A stretch of 64,000 nt of DNA, from contig NZ_JFYV01000054.1 of assembly GCF_000632225.1 (NCBI RefSeq), forward strand, positions 62,001 through 126,000, written 5' to 3'. Made by a program: the position numbers and the translations under genes. The notes under the pieces were generated by a model. That model made no database searches. It was not told where the DNA came from and saw only the letters and a list, made by a program, of their open reading frames with translations. Position 1 is the first letter of the stretch, and every line of letters starts with the position of its first letter. This document shows positions 34,441 through 42,948 of this stretch, in pieces. Source of the DNA: Sphingomonas sp. RIT328 (GTDB taxonomy: Bacteria; Pseudomonadota; Alphaproteobacteria; Sphingomonadales; Sphingomonadaceae).

Positions 34441-34880
34441 AGCAGGGTGATCTCGGCGGTGAAGGTGCGCGCCGGCGCCGTCATCGCACTGTCCTGCACT
34501 GTGATCCGGGTGCCTGAGGGCAGGGGGGCGAGATGATAGGTCAGCTCGATCCCCGTCGCGGGCTCGCCCGGTCGGCACGCGCCGGCGACCACCGCCGCAC
34601 CGCAGAGCAGGCGCTGGCTCGCCGGGGCCTGCGTCACCACGCCGTCGACGCGCAGTACCCGCGCCCGGCCGATGCCGGTTTCGCGGACGACGATCGTCAC
34701 CGGGCCGTCGTGACGACGCGCGGTGACGGCCTGATCGGGGCCGATCCGCTCGGCCTGCGTCGCCGAACTGACCCCGGTGATCGTCAGACCGATCAGCGGC
34801 GGGGCGGCCTGTGCCGAAACGGGAAAGGGATAGGGCAGGAGAACCGAAAGGGTCATCAAAAGCAGCGCACGAGCCATCAT
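34437..34880 (-). CDS. Secreted protein between the two exosortase modules
   Basis: 147 residues with a signal peptide (MMARALLLMTLSVLLPYPFPVSAQA), so likely periplasmic. The mature part is predicted beta-rich with two cysteines (LLCGAAVVAGACRPG) that could form a disulfide. There is no PEP-CTERM tail, so it is not an exosortase substrate. I do not recognise a characterised family. Two adjacent ATG codons are possible starts. It is divergent from the export operon and convergent with the decarboxylase gene. Confidence 0.72.
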   Translation of the reverse strand: MMARALLLMTLSVLLPYPFPVSAQAAPPLIGLTITGVSSATQAERIGPDQAVTARRHDGPVTIVVRETGIGRARVLRVDGVVTQAPASQRLLCGAAVVAGACRPGEPATGIELTYHLAPLPSGTRITVQDSAMTAPARTFTAEITLL

Positions 34881-34943
34881 GCTGTGATAACGCAACCGGG
34901 CGGCCTTGGGGAGGGCGTGCCGATTGTGCTGTAATCGCTGGTC

Positions 34944-34960
34944 TAGCGTTCCTAACGCTA
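34944..34960. promoter_or_regulatory. Inverted repeat upstream of the exopolysaccharide operon
   Basis: TAGCGTTCCTAACGCTA, a perfect 7-3-7 inverted repeat in an AT-richer stretch 86 bases before the export lipoprotein start and 64 bases before the divergent secreted-protein start. It could be an operator controlling both. No sigma-54 type -24/-12 signature was found here. Confidence 0.4.
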
Positions 34961-35045
34961 TCTTCACCTCTCCCGCCCCATGACGCGCAGACGTAACCCC
35001 GCCTGTGGATGCGGCCCGGCGTCCCCGGGGGGTCAGGAGATGATT

Positions 35046-35690
35046 ATGCGTTCCGGTGGTCCCGTCCGTATCCTGCTCGCGCTTGGCGGCCTCGCGCCGA
35101 TGCTCGCCGCCTGCGCCACCGATGCGAGCGGCCCGGCGCTGCCGCCGGCCAGTTACGTCGCGAGCAAGGAGCAGCCGGGCGAGGAATATGTCATCGGCCC
35201 GCTCGACCAGCTCAACGTCTTCGTCTGGCGCAACCCCGAACTGTCGGCGAAGGTGCAGGTCCGCCCCGACGGCCGCATCACCACGCCGCTGGTCAACGAC
35301 ATGCCCGCGGTCGGCAAGACCCCCTCGGTGCTCGCCGTCGACATGAAGCAGGCGCTCGGCCAATATGTAAAGGACCCGATCGTCTCGGTGATCGTCGAGA
35401 ATTTCTCGGGGACCTACAGCCAGCAGGTGCGGATCATCGGCGCGACCGAGAAGCCCGCGTCCATTCCCTATCGCGCGAACATGACACTGCTCGACGCGAT
35501 GATCGCGGTCGGCGGGCTCAACCAATATGCCGCCGGCAACAAGGCCAAGCTGGTCCGCCACGATCGCAAGACCGGCGAGCAGCACGAATACAAGCTCCAG
35601 ATCGCCGACCTGCTCAAGAAGGGCGATTCGAGCGCCAACGTCGGCCTGCAACCCGGCGACGTGATCATCATCCCCGAGTCGATGTTCTGA
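35046..35690 (+). CDS. Exosortase A-associated polysaccharide export lipoprotein (Wza-type)
   Basis: 214 residues. The start at 35046 is chosen because AGGAG is six bases upstream; earlier ATGs lie within or before that site. The signal ends in a lipobox LAAC (APMLAACATDASG). The export domain (YVIGPLDQLNVFVWRNPELS and the PDGRITTPLVNDMPA repeat) and SLBB-like domain (about 120-210, VRIIGATEKPASIPY) follow. It should form the outer-membrane polysaccharide channel. It is the first gene of the ten-gene exopolysaccharide/exosortase operon; its stop is joined to a 22-codon ORF. Confidence 0.93.
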   Translation: MRSGGPVRILLALGGLAPMLAACATDASGPALPPASYVASKEQPGEEYVIGPLDQLNVFVWRNPELSAKVQVRPDGRITTPLVNDMPAVGKTPSVLAVDMKQALGQYVKDPIVSVIVENFSGTYSQQVRIIGATEKPASIPYRANMTLLDAMIAVGGLNQYAAGNKAKLVRHDRKTGEQHEYKLQIADLLKKGDSSANVGLQPGDVIIIPESMF

Positions 35691-35758
35691 TGGCCGGCAT
35701 CCTCCTTACGCACGCCGCGCGCGACCACGCGCCGGCGTTCGCCGGACGCGCGCGGTGA
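35690..35758 (+). CDS. 22-codon ORF bridging two operon genes
   Basis: The ATG overlaps the export lipoprotein stop (TGATG at 35688-35692), and the TGA overlaps the GTG start of the chain-length gene (GTGA at 35755-35758). The product would be MAGILLTHAARDHAPAFAGR plus two residues. The frame exactly spans the only gap between these genes. It may be a translational-coupling ORF rather than a functional peptide. No ribosome binding site is seen for the downstream GTG, which fits reinitiation. Confidence 0.4.
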   Translation: MAGILLTHAARDHAPAFAGRAR

Positions 35759-37263
35759 ACGGCCTCTACGACGAGGTGCGGCTGGCACTGCACGCGATCT
35801 GGACGCGCCGCTGGCTCGCGCTGGCGGTGGCCTGGGGCATCTGCGTCGCCGGCTGGTTCGTCGTCAGCCAGATGCCGAGCCGCTACGAATCGCGGGCGCG
35901 CGTCTTCGTCCAGATGCAGTCGATCCTGCCCGCGTCGATCGACGCACCCGCGCAGGCGCAGCAGAAGGATGTCGACACCATCCGCCAGACGCTGATCAGC
36001 GCGGTCAATCTCGAAAAGGTGGTGCGCGGCACCGACCTGGCGCAGACCGTGTCGAGCGACCGTGACGTCGCCGACCGCGTCGCCGGCCTCGCCAATGCGA
36101 TCAAGGTCGAGAGCCAGCAGGACAATCTGTTCCAGATCACCACCACCGCCGCCAGCCCCAAGCTGGCGCAGGCGATCACCCAGAAGCTGATCGACATCTT
36201 CGTCGAACAGAATCTCGGCCGCGACCGCAGCCAGACGACGCAGAGCCTCGACTTCCTCAACAAGCAGCTCGACCAGCTCCAGAAGCAGCTCGCCGATGCC
36301 GATGCCAAGCGCGCCGATTTCCAGACGCGCTATCTCGGCGCCTTGCCGGGCACCGGCTCGGTCGGCGACCGGATCGGCGCGTCGCGCAGCCAGATGGCGC
36401 AGGTCGACAGCGACCTCGCCGCCGCCCAGTCGAGCCTTGCCGCGGTGCAGGGCCAGATGGCGGGGACGCCGGCGACCATCCCGAATGCCGACGGCGTCGC
36501 CGCCGGTCCGGCGCGTGCCGCGCTTGCCGCCATCCAGGGCCAGCTCGCCGATGCACGCGCGCGGGGCTATACCGATCAGCATCCCGACGTGATCGCGCTC
36601 AAGCGTCAGCTCGTCGCGGCACAGGCGGCGGCGCGCGGCGAACCGGCCGGCGCCGGCGGGGGTACGCCCAATCCGCTCTATCTGTCGTTGCAATCGATGC
36701 TCGCCGACAAGCAGAGCGCCGCCGCCGCGCTCAAGATGCGCAAGGCCCAGTTGCAGAGCGACCTCGACCAGCTCAACGCCAAATTGTCGGGCGATCCCGA
36801 AGTGGCGGCGGAGCAGGGCCAGATCGACCGCGATTATCAGGTGCTCAAGGATCAATACGATCAATTGCTCACCCAGCGGCAGCAGATCGCGCTGCGTGGC
36901 CAGGCGCAGACGCAGACCGACAATGTCAAATTCCAGGTGATCGATCCGCCGACGATGCCGCGCGCGCCGACCGCGCCCAACCGCATGCTGCTGCTGACCG
37001 GCGTGCTGATCGTCGGCATCGCCGGCGGCATCGGCGCGGCCTTCGCTCTGGGTCAGCTTCGCGCCACCTTCGCGACCGGACCGCGGCTCGAACGCGCCAC
37101 CGGCATGCCGGTGATCGGCGCGATCGGCGAGGTGGTGACGCGCAGCCAGTCCGAGCAGCGCGGCAAGCGGCTCAAGCTGTTCCTCGGCGGCACGGCCGGG
37201 TTGGTCGCGGCCTATGTGCTGCTGCTCGGCGTCGAGGTGTTGCAGCGGGGGATGGCGGCATGA
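35755..37263 (+). CDS. Exosortase A-system polysaccharide chain-length determinant (Wzz/GumC-type)
   Basis: 502 residues from GTG 35755. An N-terminal membrane helix (WLALAVAWGICVAGWFVVS, about 20-38) is followed by a large periplasmic coiled-coil region (about 120-400, FLNKQLDQLQKQLADADAKR and similar). A second helix (RMLLLTGVLIVGIAGGIGAA, about 408-428) comes next, and a third short hydrophobic segment lies near the end. The Pro-rich segment PPTMPRAPTAPNR before the second helix is typical of co-polymerases. It controls polymer length together with the kinase gene that follows through an ATGA overlap. Confidence 0.92.
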   Translation: MNGLYDEVRLALHAIWTRRWLALAVAWGICVAGWFVVSQMPSRYESRARVFVQMQSILPASIDAPAQAQQKDVDTIRQTLISAVNLEKVVRGTDLAQTVSSDRDVADRVAGLANAIKVESQQDNLFQITTTAASPKLAQAITQKLIDIFVEQNLGRDRSQTTQSLDFLNKQLDQLQKQLADADAKRADFQTRYLGALPGTGSVGDRIGASRSQMAQVDSDLAAAQSSLAAVQGQMAGTPATIPNADGVAAGPARAALAAIQGQLADARARGYTDQHPDVIALKRQLVAAQAAARGEPAGAGGGTPNPLYLSLQSMLADKQSAAAALKMRKAQLQSDLDQLNAKLSGDPEVAAEQGQIDRDYQVLKDQYDQLLTQRQQIALRGQAQTQTDNVKFQVIDPPTMPRAPTAPNRMLLLTGVLIVGIAGGIGAAFALGQLRATFATGPRLERATGMPVIGAIGEVVTRSQSEQRGKRLKLFLGGTAGLVAAYVLLLGVEVLQRGMAA

Positions 37264-38303
37264 CGGTGCAACGGGACGGGACGATGAGCGGATCGCCACG
37301 CGCCGAATCGATGCTCGAGCGCGCCGCCCGAGTCTACGACTTCAATGCGCATCTGCGTCGCCGGCCGCCGCCGATCGATCTGCCCGCGCTCGAAGCGGTG
37401 GCACCGCCGCCGCCGGTCGACGCCTGGCAGCAGGCCGACTTGGCGGATCCGACGCTGCTCGCGATCCCGCCCGAGCTGCGCGCGCCGGTCGGCCAAGAAC
37501 TGCCCGACAGCTTCTACGACGCGCCCGAGCTGACCGACATCGCCGCGATCGATCGCGGCATGCTCGCCGAGGCGGGGATGATCGTGCCGGGTGCACCGGT
37601 CGGCCCGCTTGCGGAGGAATTCCGGCTGATCAAGCGGCAGTTGCTGATCACCCGCGAACGCATCGCCCGCGCCGGTCGCGACGATGCCGCCGACGCGGAC
37701 GCGCTGTCGTCGCGCGACCGGGCGCGCACCGCGCTGATCTGCTCGGCGCGGCCGGGCGACGGCAAGACCTTCTGCGCGGTCAATCTCGCGCTGTCGATGG
37801 CGGCGGAACGCGATACCGAAGTGCTGCTGATCGACGCCGACTTCGCCAAGCCCGACGTGCTCGCGCAGCTCGGCCTCGCCGAACAGCCGGGGCTGCTCGA
37901 CGCGCTCGCCGATGGCCAGATCGACGTCGAGAGCCTGGTGATCCGCACCGATGTCGGCGGCCTGTCGATCCTGCCGGCCGGCACCAAGACCGCGAGCGAT
38001 ACCGAATTGCTCGCCTCCGCCCGGACGCGCGAGGTGCTGGCGCGCCTGCTCGCCGCCAATCCGCGCCGCATCCTCATCTTCGATTCGCCGCCCGCGCTCG
38101 CCGCGTCGCCGGCGGCGGTGCTGGCGATGCTGGTCGGGCAGGTCGTGCTGGTGGTGCGCGCCGACCGCACGCCGGAAAGCGAATTGCGCGAGGCGGTGCA
38201 GCGGCTCGACGGCTGTGACGAGATCGCGCTGGTGCTCAACGCCGTATCCTTCGTCCCCGGCGGCCATCGCTACGGCACCTATTACGGGCAGGATCGTCCG
38301 TGA
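37260..38303 (+). CDS. Exosortase A-associated tyrosine autokinase
   Basis: 347 residues. A BY-kinase domain follows a roughly 100-residue Pro-rich N-terminal region. The Walker A motif is ICSARPGDGKTFCAVNLA (about 160-175), the Walker A' is VLLIDADFAKPDVLAQ, and the Walker B strand is RILIFDSPPALA. The C-terminus HRYGTYYGQDRP has three tyrosines that could be the autophosphorylated cluster. It is cytoplasmic and partners with the chain-length determinant upstream, with which it overlaps (ATGA), to regulate polysaccharide polymerisation and export. Confidence 0.92.
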   Translation: MTVQRDGTMSGSPRAESMLERAARVYDFNAHLRRRPPPIDLPALEAVAPPPPVDAWQQADLADPTLLAIPPELRAPVGQELPDSFYDAPELTDIAAIDRGMLAEAGMIVPGAPVGPLAEEFRLIKRQLLITRERIARAGRDDAADADALSSRDRARTALICSARPGDGKTFCAVNLALSMAAERDTEVLLIDADFAKPDVLAQLGLAEQPGLLDALADGQIDVESLVIRTDVGGLSILPAGTKTASDTELLASARTREVLARLLAANPRRILIFDSPPALAASPAAVLAMLVGQVVLVVRADRTPESELREAVQRLDGCDEIALVLNAVSFVPGGHRYGTYYGQDRP

Positions 38304-39910
38304 TCCGCACGCTGGGGATGGCGACGGCGCTGGCGGCTCTGGTCGCCGGCGGACAGGCGGGGGCGCAGGTGCAGCGCGGCCGCGTCGTCGCTACGCCCTA
38401 TGTCGAGGTCGGCCAGATCCTCGACGCCGACCTCAACTCCGGCGACGTGCTGACCTATTCGAGCCTCGCCGCCGGCATCGATGCCGCGGCGAGCACCGCG
38501 CGCGTCAAGGGGCAGATCTCCTATCGCTACGAACGCCGCATCTCGTGGGACGACCGGGTCGGCGATGACGACATCCACACCGGCCTCGCCCGCGTCTCGG
38601 CGAAGGTCGCGCGCGGGCTGAGCTTCGAGGCGGGCGGCATCGCGACGCGCGCGCGCAGCGACATCCGCGGTGCGGCGCCGGGGGTGATCGTCGGCAACGG
38701 CGACAATATCAGCCAAGTCTATGCCGTCTTCGGCGGCCCGAGCTACGTCACGCAGGCAGGGCCGGTGTCGCTCGCCGCCAGCTATCAGGCCGGATACACC
38801 AAGGTCGACACGCCGAGCTACGTCGCCTTGCCCGCCGGCCAGTCGCGGCTCGACTATTACGACGATTCGTTCGGGCAGGTCGCGGCGATCGGTGCGAGCG
38901 TGCGGCCGGGGCAGGTCGCGCCGGTCGGTCTGAGCGCCAGCGCCGGCTGGGAGCGGGAGGACGCCGGGCAGCTCGACGGCCGCTACCAGAGCTGGCGCGT
39001 GCGCGGTGACGTGCTCGCCCCGGTGTCGCCCTATGTCGCGCTGACCGGCGGGGTCGGCTATGAGCGGGTCGAGACGAGCAACCGCGCCGCGCTGGTCGAT
39101 GCGACGGGCGCGGCGGTGGTCGACGGCAACGGCCGCTACGTCACCGATTCCGCCGCGCCGCGCCAGATCGCCTATCGCACCGACGGCGTCTATTACGACG
39201 CGGGCGTCGTCTGGCGCCCCAATCGTCGCCTCTCCGCAGAGGCGCATGTCGGCAAGCGCTACGGTTCGCTGAGCGTGACCGGGCTCGCCACCTATCAGGC
39301 CTCCGAGCGGGTCGCGGTCGCTGCCGACGTCTATGACACGGTCACCACCTTCGGCCGGCAGCTGCGTACCGGGCTCGCCAACCTGCCGACGAGCTTCCTG
39401 TCGGCGCGCGACGCCTTTACCCAGCAATATAACGGCTGCGTCTTCGCGACGAGCGGATCGACGCCGGGCGGCTGCCTCAACGACGTCTTCCAGTCGATCG
39501 CCACCGCCAGCTATCGCGCGCGCGGCGTCGACGGCGTCGTGTCGATCACCCGCGGGCGCTCGGCCTATGGCGGCGGCATCGGCTATGCCAATCGCAAGCT
39601 GTTCGACCGCGACGACGTTCCGGGCGTGACGCTGTACGGCGTCGAAGACCAGAGCGCCTATGCGCAATTGTTCTACAACCGCACGCTCACCGCGCTGTCG
39701 ACACTCGCCGCCAACCTGTTCGTCAATTACTATGAATCGGGTATCGCCCGCACGCCGGGGATCTGGTCCTACGGCGTGACGGGGAGTTACGGGCGCAGCT
39801 TCGGGCGCGTCACCACCACGGCCAGCGCCGGCATTTACGCCTTTGATACCGGAGACGTAGATACCGTCTGGTCGGCGCAGGCACTGATTGCCGCGCGCTA
39901 CTCGTTCTAA
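38300..39910 (+). CDS. Exosortase A-system outer-membrane beta-barrel protein
   Basis: 536 residues from GTG 38300 (GTGA overlap). A signal peptide (MIRTLGMATALAALVAGGQAGAQ) precedes a long series of amphipathic strands with alternating aromatic residues (YQAGYTKVDTPSYVAL, TGGVGYERVET). The chain ends in ARYSF, with the C-terminal Phe typical of outer-membrane barrels. One short loop has two cysteines (NGCVFATSGSTPGGCLN). It belongs to the PEP-CTERM-system outer-membrane family. It may be the porin-like secretion partner of the polysaccharide, but this is inferred from position. Confidence 0.9.
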   Translation: MIRTLGMATALAALVAGGQAGAQVQRGRVVATPYVEVGQILDADLNSGDVLTYSSLAAGIDAAASTARVKGQISYRYERRISWDDRVGDDDIHTGLARVSAKVARGLSFEAGGIATRARSDIRGAAPGVIVGNGDNISQVYAVFGGPSYVTQAGPVSLAASYQAGYTKVDTPSYVALPAGQSRLDYYDDSFGQVAAIGASVRPGQVAPVGLSASAGWEREDAGQLDGRYQSWRVRGDVLAPVSPYVALTGGVGYERVETSNRAALVDATGAAVVDGNGRYVTDSAAPRQIAYRTDGVYYDAGVVWRPNRRLSAEAHVGKRYGSLSVTGLATYQASERVAVAADVYDTVTTFGRQLRTGLANLPTSFLSARDAFTQQYNGCVFATSGSTPGGCLNDVFQSIATASYRARGVDGVVSITRGRSAYGGGIGYANRKLFDRDDVPGVTLYGVEDQSAYAQLFYNRTLTALSTLAANLFVNYYESGIARTPGIWSYGVTGSYGRSFGRVTTTASAGIYAFDTGDVDTVWSAQALIAARYSF

Positions 39911-39921
39911 GGGCTCGGTCT

Positions 39922-41082
39922 ATGTACGACGCGCATTTCGGATTATCGGGGCGGCCGTTCCAGCTGACGCCCGATGCGCGCTTCTGGTTCGAAACCGCCA
40001 CGCACCGCAAGGCGATGGCCTATCTCGGCTATGGCCTCGCGCAGGGCGAGGGCTTCATCGTCGTCACCGGCGATATCGGCGCGGGCAAGACCACGCTGGT
40101 CGGCCATCTCACCGGCCAGATCGATCCGCAGGCGCTCAACGTCATCACCATCGTCTCGACCGCAGTGCCGGCGGACGATCTGCTGCGCATCGTTGCGACC
40201 GGTCTCGGCGTCGATCCGCATGGCCTCGCCAAGGCGCAACTGCTCACCGCGATCGAGCGCGGGCTGCATTCGGTGGCGCGATCGGGACGGCGAACGCTGC
40301 TGATCGTCGACGAGGCGCAGGCGCTGCCGGTCGATTCGCTCGAAGAGCTGCGCATGCTCTCCAACTTCCAGGCGGGCGGTCATGCGCTGCTGCAGATCCT
40401 GCTGCTCGGCCAGCCCGAGTTCCGCGAACGGCTGCACGGCTCCGACCGGCTCGAGCAATTGCGCCAGCGGATCATCGCCATCCACCATCTCGAGCCGATG
40501 GCGGCGGACGAGGTCGCCGATTATATCGCGCATCGGCTGTCGGTGGTCGGCTGGCAGGGCCGCCCCGATTTCGCCGCCGACGCCTTTGCCGCGCTGTACG
40601 AAGGATCGGGCGGCGTGCCGCGGCGGCTCAATCAGCTCGCCGGACGCGTCATGCTCCACGCCGCGGTCGAGGACCTCGACGTGATCGACGGGGCGATCGT
40701 GCGGCAGGTGGTCGGCGATCTCCACGACGACCTGCCGATGCTCGCGGCTGACACGGCGGCGGCACCGGCGGAGGCGCCCGCGCCGGCGCCCGCCGAAAGC
40801 TCGGTTCGCCGCTTCGTCCCGCGCGCCGCCCCCGATGCGGCCGAAGCCGGTGCCGCGCCCGAGCTGCCCGCTGCGGTCGCCGCCCGGCTCGCCGCGCTGG
40901 AGGCACGCGTCGCGCAGCAGGAAGGCGCCTTGCGGCGGGTGCTGACGCTGCTCGTCGACTGGGTCGAGGCGGACCGGCAGGAGACCGCCGCCGCCGCCTC
41001 GGTGATGGCGGCGGGCGCGGCCGAGATCCGCGAGGATCACGTTCCGATCCGTGCTCCGGCGGCGTGGGACCATGCCGCGTAG
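39922..41082 (+). CDS. Exosortase A-associated AAA ATPase (ExeA/GspA-like)
   Basis: 386 residues. The N-terminus MYDAHFGLSGRPFQLTPDARF is typical of ExeA-like ATPases found in secretion loci. Walker A is VTGDIGAGKTTLVG (about 48-61), Walker B is RTLLIVDEAQALP, sensor residues are in ILLLGQPEFRERL, and the arginine-rich GSGGVPRRLNQLAGRV follows. An Ala/Pro-rich linker (about 275-320) and a coiled C-terminal helix end the protein. It probably remodels or assembles part of the envelope machinery. AAGGG is eight bases before the start, 11 bases after the barrel gene. Confidence 0.93.
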   Translation: MYDAHFGLSGRPFQLTPDARFWFETATHRKAMAYLGYGLAQGEGFIVVTGDIGAGKTTLVGHLTGQIDPQALNVITIVSTAVPADDLLRIVATGLGVDPHGLAKAQLLTAIERGLHSVARSGRRTLLIVDEAQALPVDSLEELRMLSNFQAGGHALLQILLLGQPEFRERLHGSDRLEQLRQRIIAIHHLEPMAADEVADYIAHRLSVVGWQGRPDFAADAFAALYEGSGGVPRRLNQLAGRVMLHAAVEDLDVIDGAIVRQVVGDLHDDLPMLAADTAAAPAEAPAPAPAESSVRRFVPRAAPDAAEAGAAPELPAAVAARLAALEARVAQQEGALRRVLTLLVDWVEADRQETAAAASVMAAGAAEIREDHVPIRAPAAWDHAA

Positions 41083-41926
41083 CGCCGTCCGCAACGGCCT
41101 GTCGGTCGACGTCGAGGAATGGTTCCAGGTCGGCGCGTTCGAGCGGGTGATCGACAAGGCCGACTGGGATAGGCTGCCGAGCCGCGTCGCCGACAATACC
41201 GGCGCGGTGCTCGACCTGTTCGCGGAGAGCGGCGTCAGGGCGACCTTCTTCACGCTCGGCTGGGTGGCGGCGCGTCACCCGGCGCTGATCCGGCGCATCG
41301 CCGAGGCCGGGCATGAGATCGCCAGCCACGGCTGGGATCACCAGCGCGTCTTCACGATGGACGCCGCGACCTTTCGCGCCGACCTCGCCCGCGCGCGCAC
41401 CGCGCTGGAGGATGCCTCCGGCCAGCCGGTGACCGGCTATCGCGCGCCGAGCTTCTCGATCGACACGCGCAACCTGTGGGCGTTCAACGTACTTGCCGAG
41501 GCGGGCTATGCCTATTCGTCGAGCGTCGCCCCCGTCGCGCACGATCATTATGGCTGGCGCGACGCGCCGCGCTTCGCCTTCCGGCCGCTGTCCGATGCGC
41601 CGCTGATCGAACTGCCGGTGACGGTGGCGCGGATCGGCGGGCGGCATCTGGCGACCGGCGGCGGCTTCTTCCGGCTGCTGCCGGCCGCGCTGACCGATTA
41701 TGCGGTGCGGCAGGTCAATGGCGAAGGCCATGCCGGCATCTTCTATTTCCATCCGTGGGAGGTCGATCCGGCGCAGCCGCGCGTCGCCGGCGCCCCGCTG
41801 CGATCGAAGGTGCGCCATTATTCGCGGCTCGGCGCGATGGCGGGCAAGTTGCGCGGGCTGATCGGACGCCATGACTGGGGCCGGGTCGATGCGGTCGTCG
41901 CGGCAGAGGCGGCACGGCTGTCGTGA
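41072..41926 (+). CDS. Exosortase A-associated polysaccharide deacetylase
   Basis: 284 residues from ATG 41072, overlapping the ATPase end by 11 bases. NodB fold: NGLSVDVEEWFQVG holds the catalytic/metal Asp (about residues 9-20), and IASHGWDHQRVF holds the two metal-binding His. YRAPSFSID and FYFHPWEVDP complete the active site, and a DUF3473-type C-terminal region follows. It deacetylates an N-acetylated sugar of the exopolysaccharide or its lipid-linked precursor. No signal peptide, so likely cytoplasmic. Confidence 0.93.
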   Translation: MPRSAVRNGLSVDVEEWFQVGAFERVIDKADWDRLPSRVADNTGAVLDLFAESGVRATFFTLGWVAARHPALIRRIAEAGHEIASHGWDHQRVFTMDAATFRADLARARTALEDASGQPVTGYRAPSFSIDTRNLWAFNVLAEAGYAYSSSVAPVAHDHYGWRDAPRFAFRPLSDAPLIELPVTVARIGGRHLATGGGFFRLLPAALTDYAVRQVNGEGHAGIFYFHPWEVDPAQPRVAGAPLRSKVRHYSRLGAMAGKLRGLIGRHDWGRVDAVVAAEAARLS

Positions 41927-42948
41927 CCGTGCCGACGGTGCGCGAGGCCGATCTCGTCGATAGCCGCGACAGCGACGCGATCGACGCGTTCGTCCGGGCG
42001 CAGCCGCAGGCGACCCCGTTCCATCTGCCGGCGTGGAGCCGCAGCGTCGCGCGCGGCTGCGGTCAGCGCGCGCATTATCTCGTCGCGGAGCGGGGCGGGG
42101 CGATCGCCGGCGTGCTGCCGCTCACCGCGATGCGCTCGCCGCTGTTCGGCAAGGCACTGGTGTCGACCGGTTTCGGCGTCGACGGCGGGATATTGGGGGA
42201 GGGCGTCGAAGCGCTCGCTGCAACGGCCTGGACATTGGCGCAGCGTCTCGGCTGCCCCGGCGTCGAGCTGCGCGGCGGTCCGGCGCCGGACGGCTGGCAG
42301 ACCGACGACACCTCCTATCTCGGTTTCGCCCGCGATCTCGCCGCCGACGACGAGGCCGAACTGCTCGCCGTGCCGCGCAAGCAGCGGGCCGAGGTGCGGC
42401 GCGCGCTCGGCAACGACCTGAACGTGGAGGCGGGCGGCGCCGCGCTGCTCGCCGACCATTACCGCGTCTATGGCGAGTCGGTGCGCAACCTCGGCACGCC
42501 GGTGTTCCCGGCCAGGCTGTTCCGCGCGGTGCTGGACGAGATGGATGCGGACATCCTCACCGTGCGCAGCGGCGCGCGTGCGGTGGCGAGCGTGCTCAGC
42601 CTCTATTTCGCCGGCACCGTCTTTCCCTATTGGGGCGGCGGCACCACCGCGGCGCGCGGCCTGCGCGCCAACGACCGCATGTATTTCGCGCTGATGAGCC
42701 ACGCCCGCGCGCGCGGCTGCACCCGCTTCGACTTCGGGCGATCGAAGACGGGCACCGGGGCCGCGGCGTTCAAGAAGAATTGGGGCTTCTCCGGCGTGCC
42801 GCGCCTCTACGCCCGGCACAGCGAAGGGGCGGCGCGCGAGGTCAATCCGCTCAATCCCAAATATGCGCTGATGGTGAAGACGTGGCAGCGGCTGCCGCTG
42901 CCGGTCGCCAACCGGCTGGGGCCGTGGATTTCGCGCGGCCTCGGCTGA
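41923..42948 (+). CDS. FemAB-like aminoacyltransferase-family protein, exosortase A-associated
   Basis: 341 residues from GTG 41923 (GTGA overlap). It has the GNAT-like FemAB double fold: FHLPAWSRSVARGCG with the RAHYLVAERGGAIAGVLPL strand in the first half. The second half has FPYWGGGTTAARGLRANDRMYFALMSHA and FDFGRSKTGTGAAAFKKNWGF. FemAB proteins use aminoacyl-tRNA to add amino acids to cell-wall precursors; in exosortase loci the acceptor is unknown. It is immediately followed by a glycosyltransferase (TGATG), suggesting a shared substrate. Confidence 0.9.
   Translation: MTVPTVREADLVDSRDSDAIDAFVRAQPQATPFHLPAWSRSVARGCGQRAHYLVAERGGAIAGVLPLTAMRSPLFGKALVSTGFGVDGGILGEGVEALAATAWTLAQRLGCPGVELRGGPAPDGWQTDDTSYLGFARDLAADDEAELLAVPRKQRAEVRRALGNDLNVEAGGAALLADHYRVYGESVRNLGTPVFPARLFRAVLDEMDADILTVRSGARAVASVLSLYFAGTVFPYWGGGTTAARGLRANDRMYFALMSHARARGCTRFDFGRSKTGTGAAAFKKNWGFSGVPRLYARHSEGAAREVNPLNPKYALMVKTWQRLPLPVANRLGPWISRGLG

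Noticed and set aside
34437..34880. Secreted protein considered as the exosortase substrate
   Set aside because: It ends in RTFTAEITLL with no Pro-Glu-Pro motif, no C-terminal membrane helix and no terminal Arg cluster.
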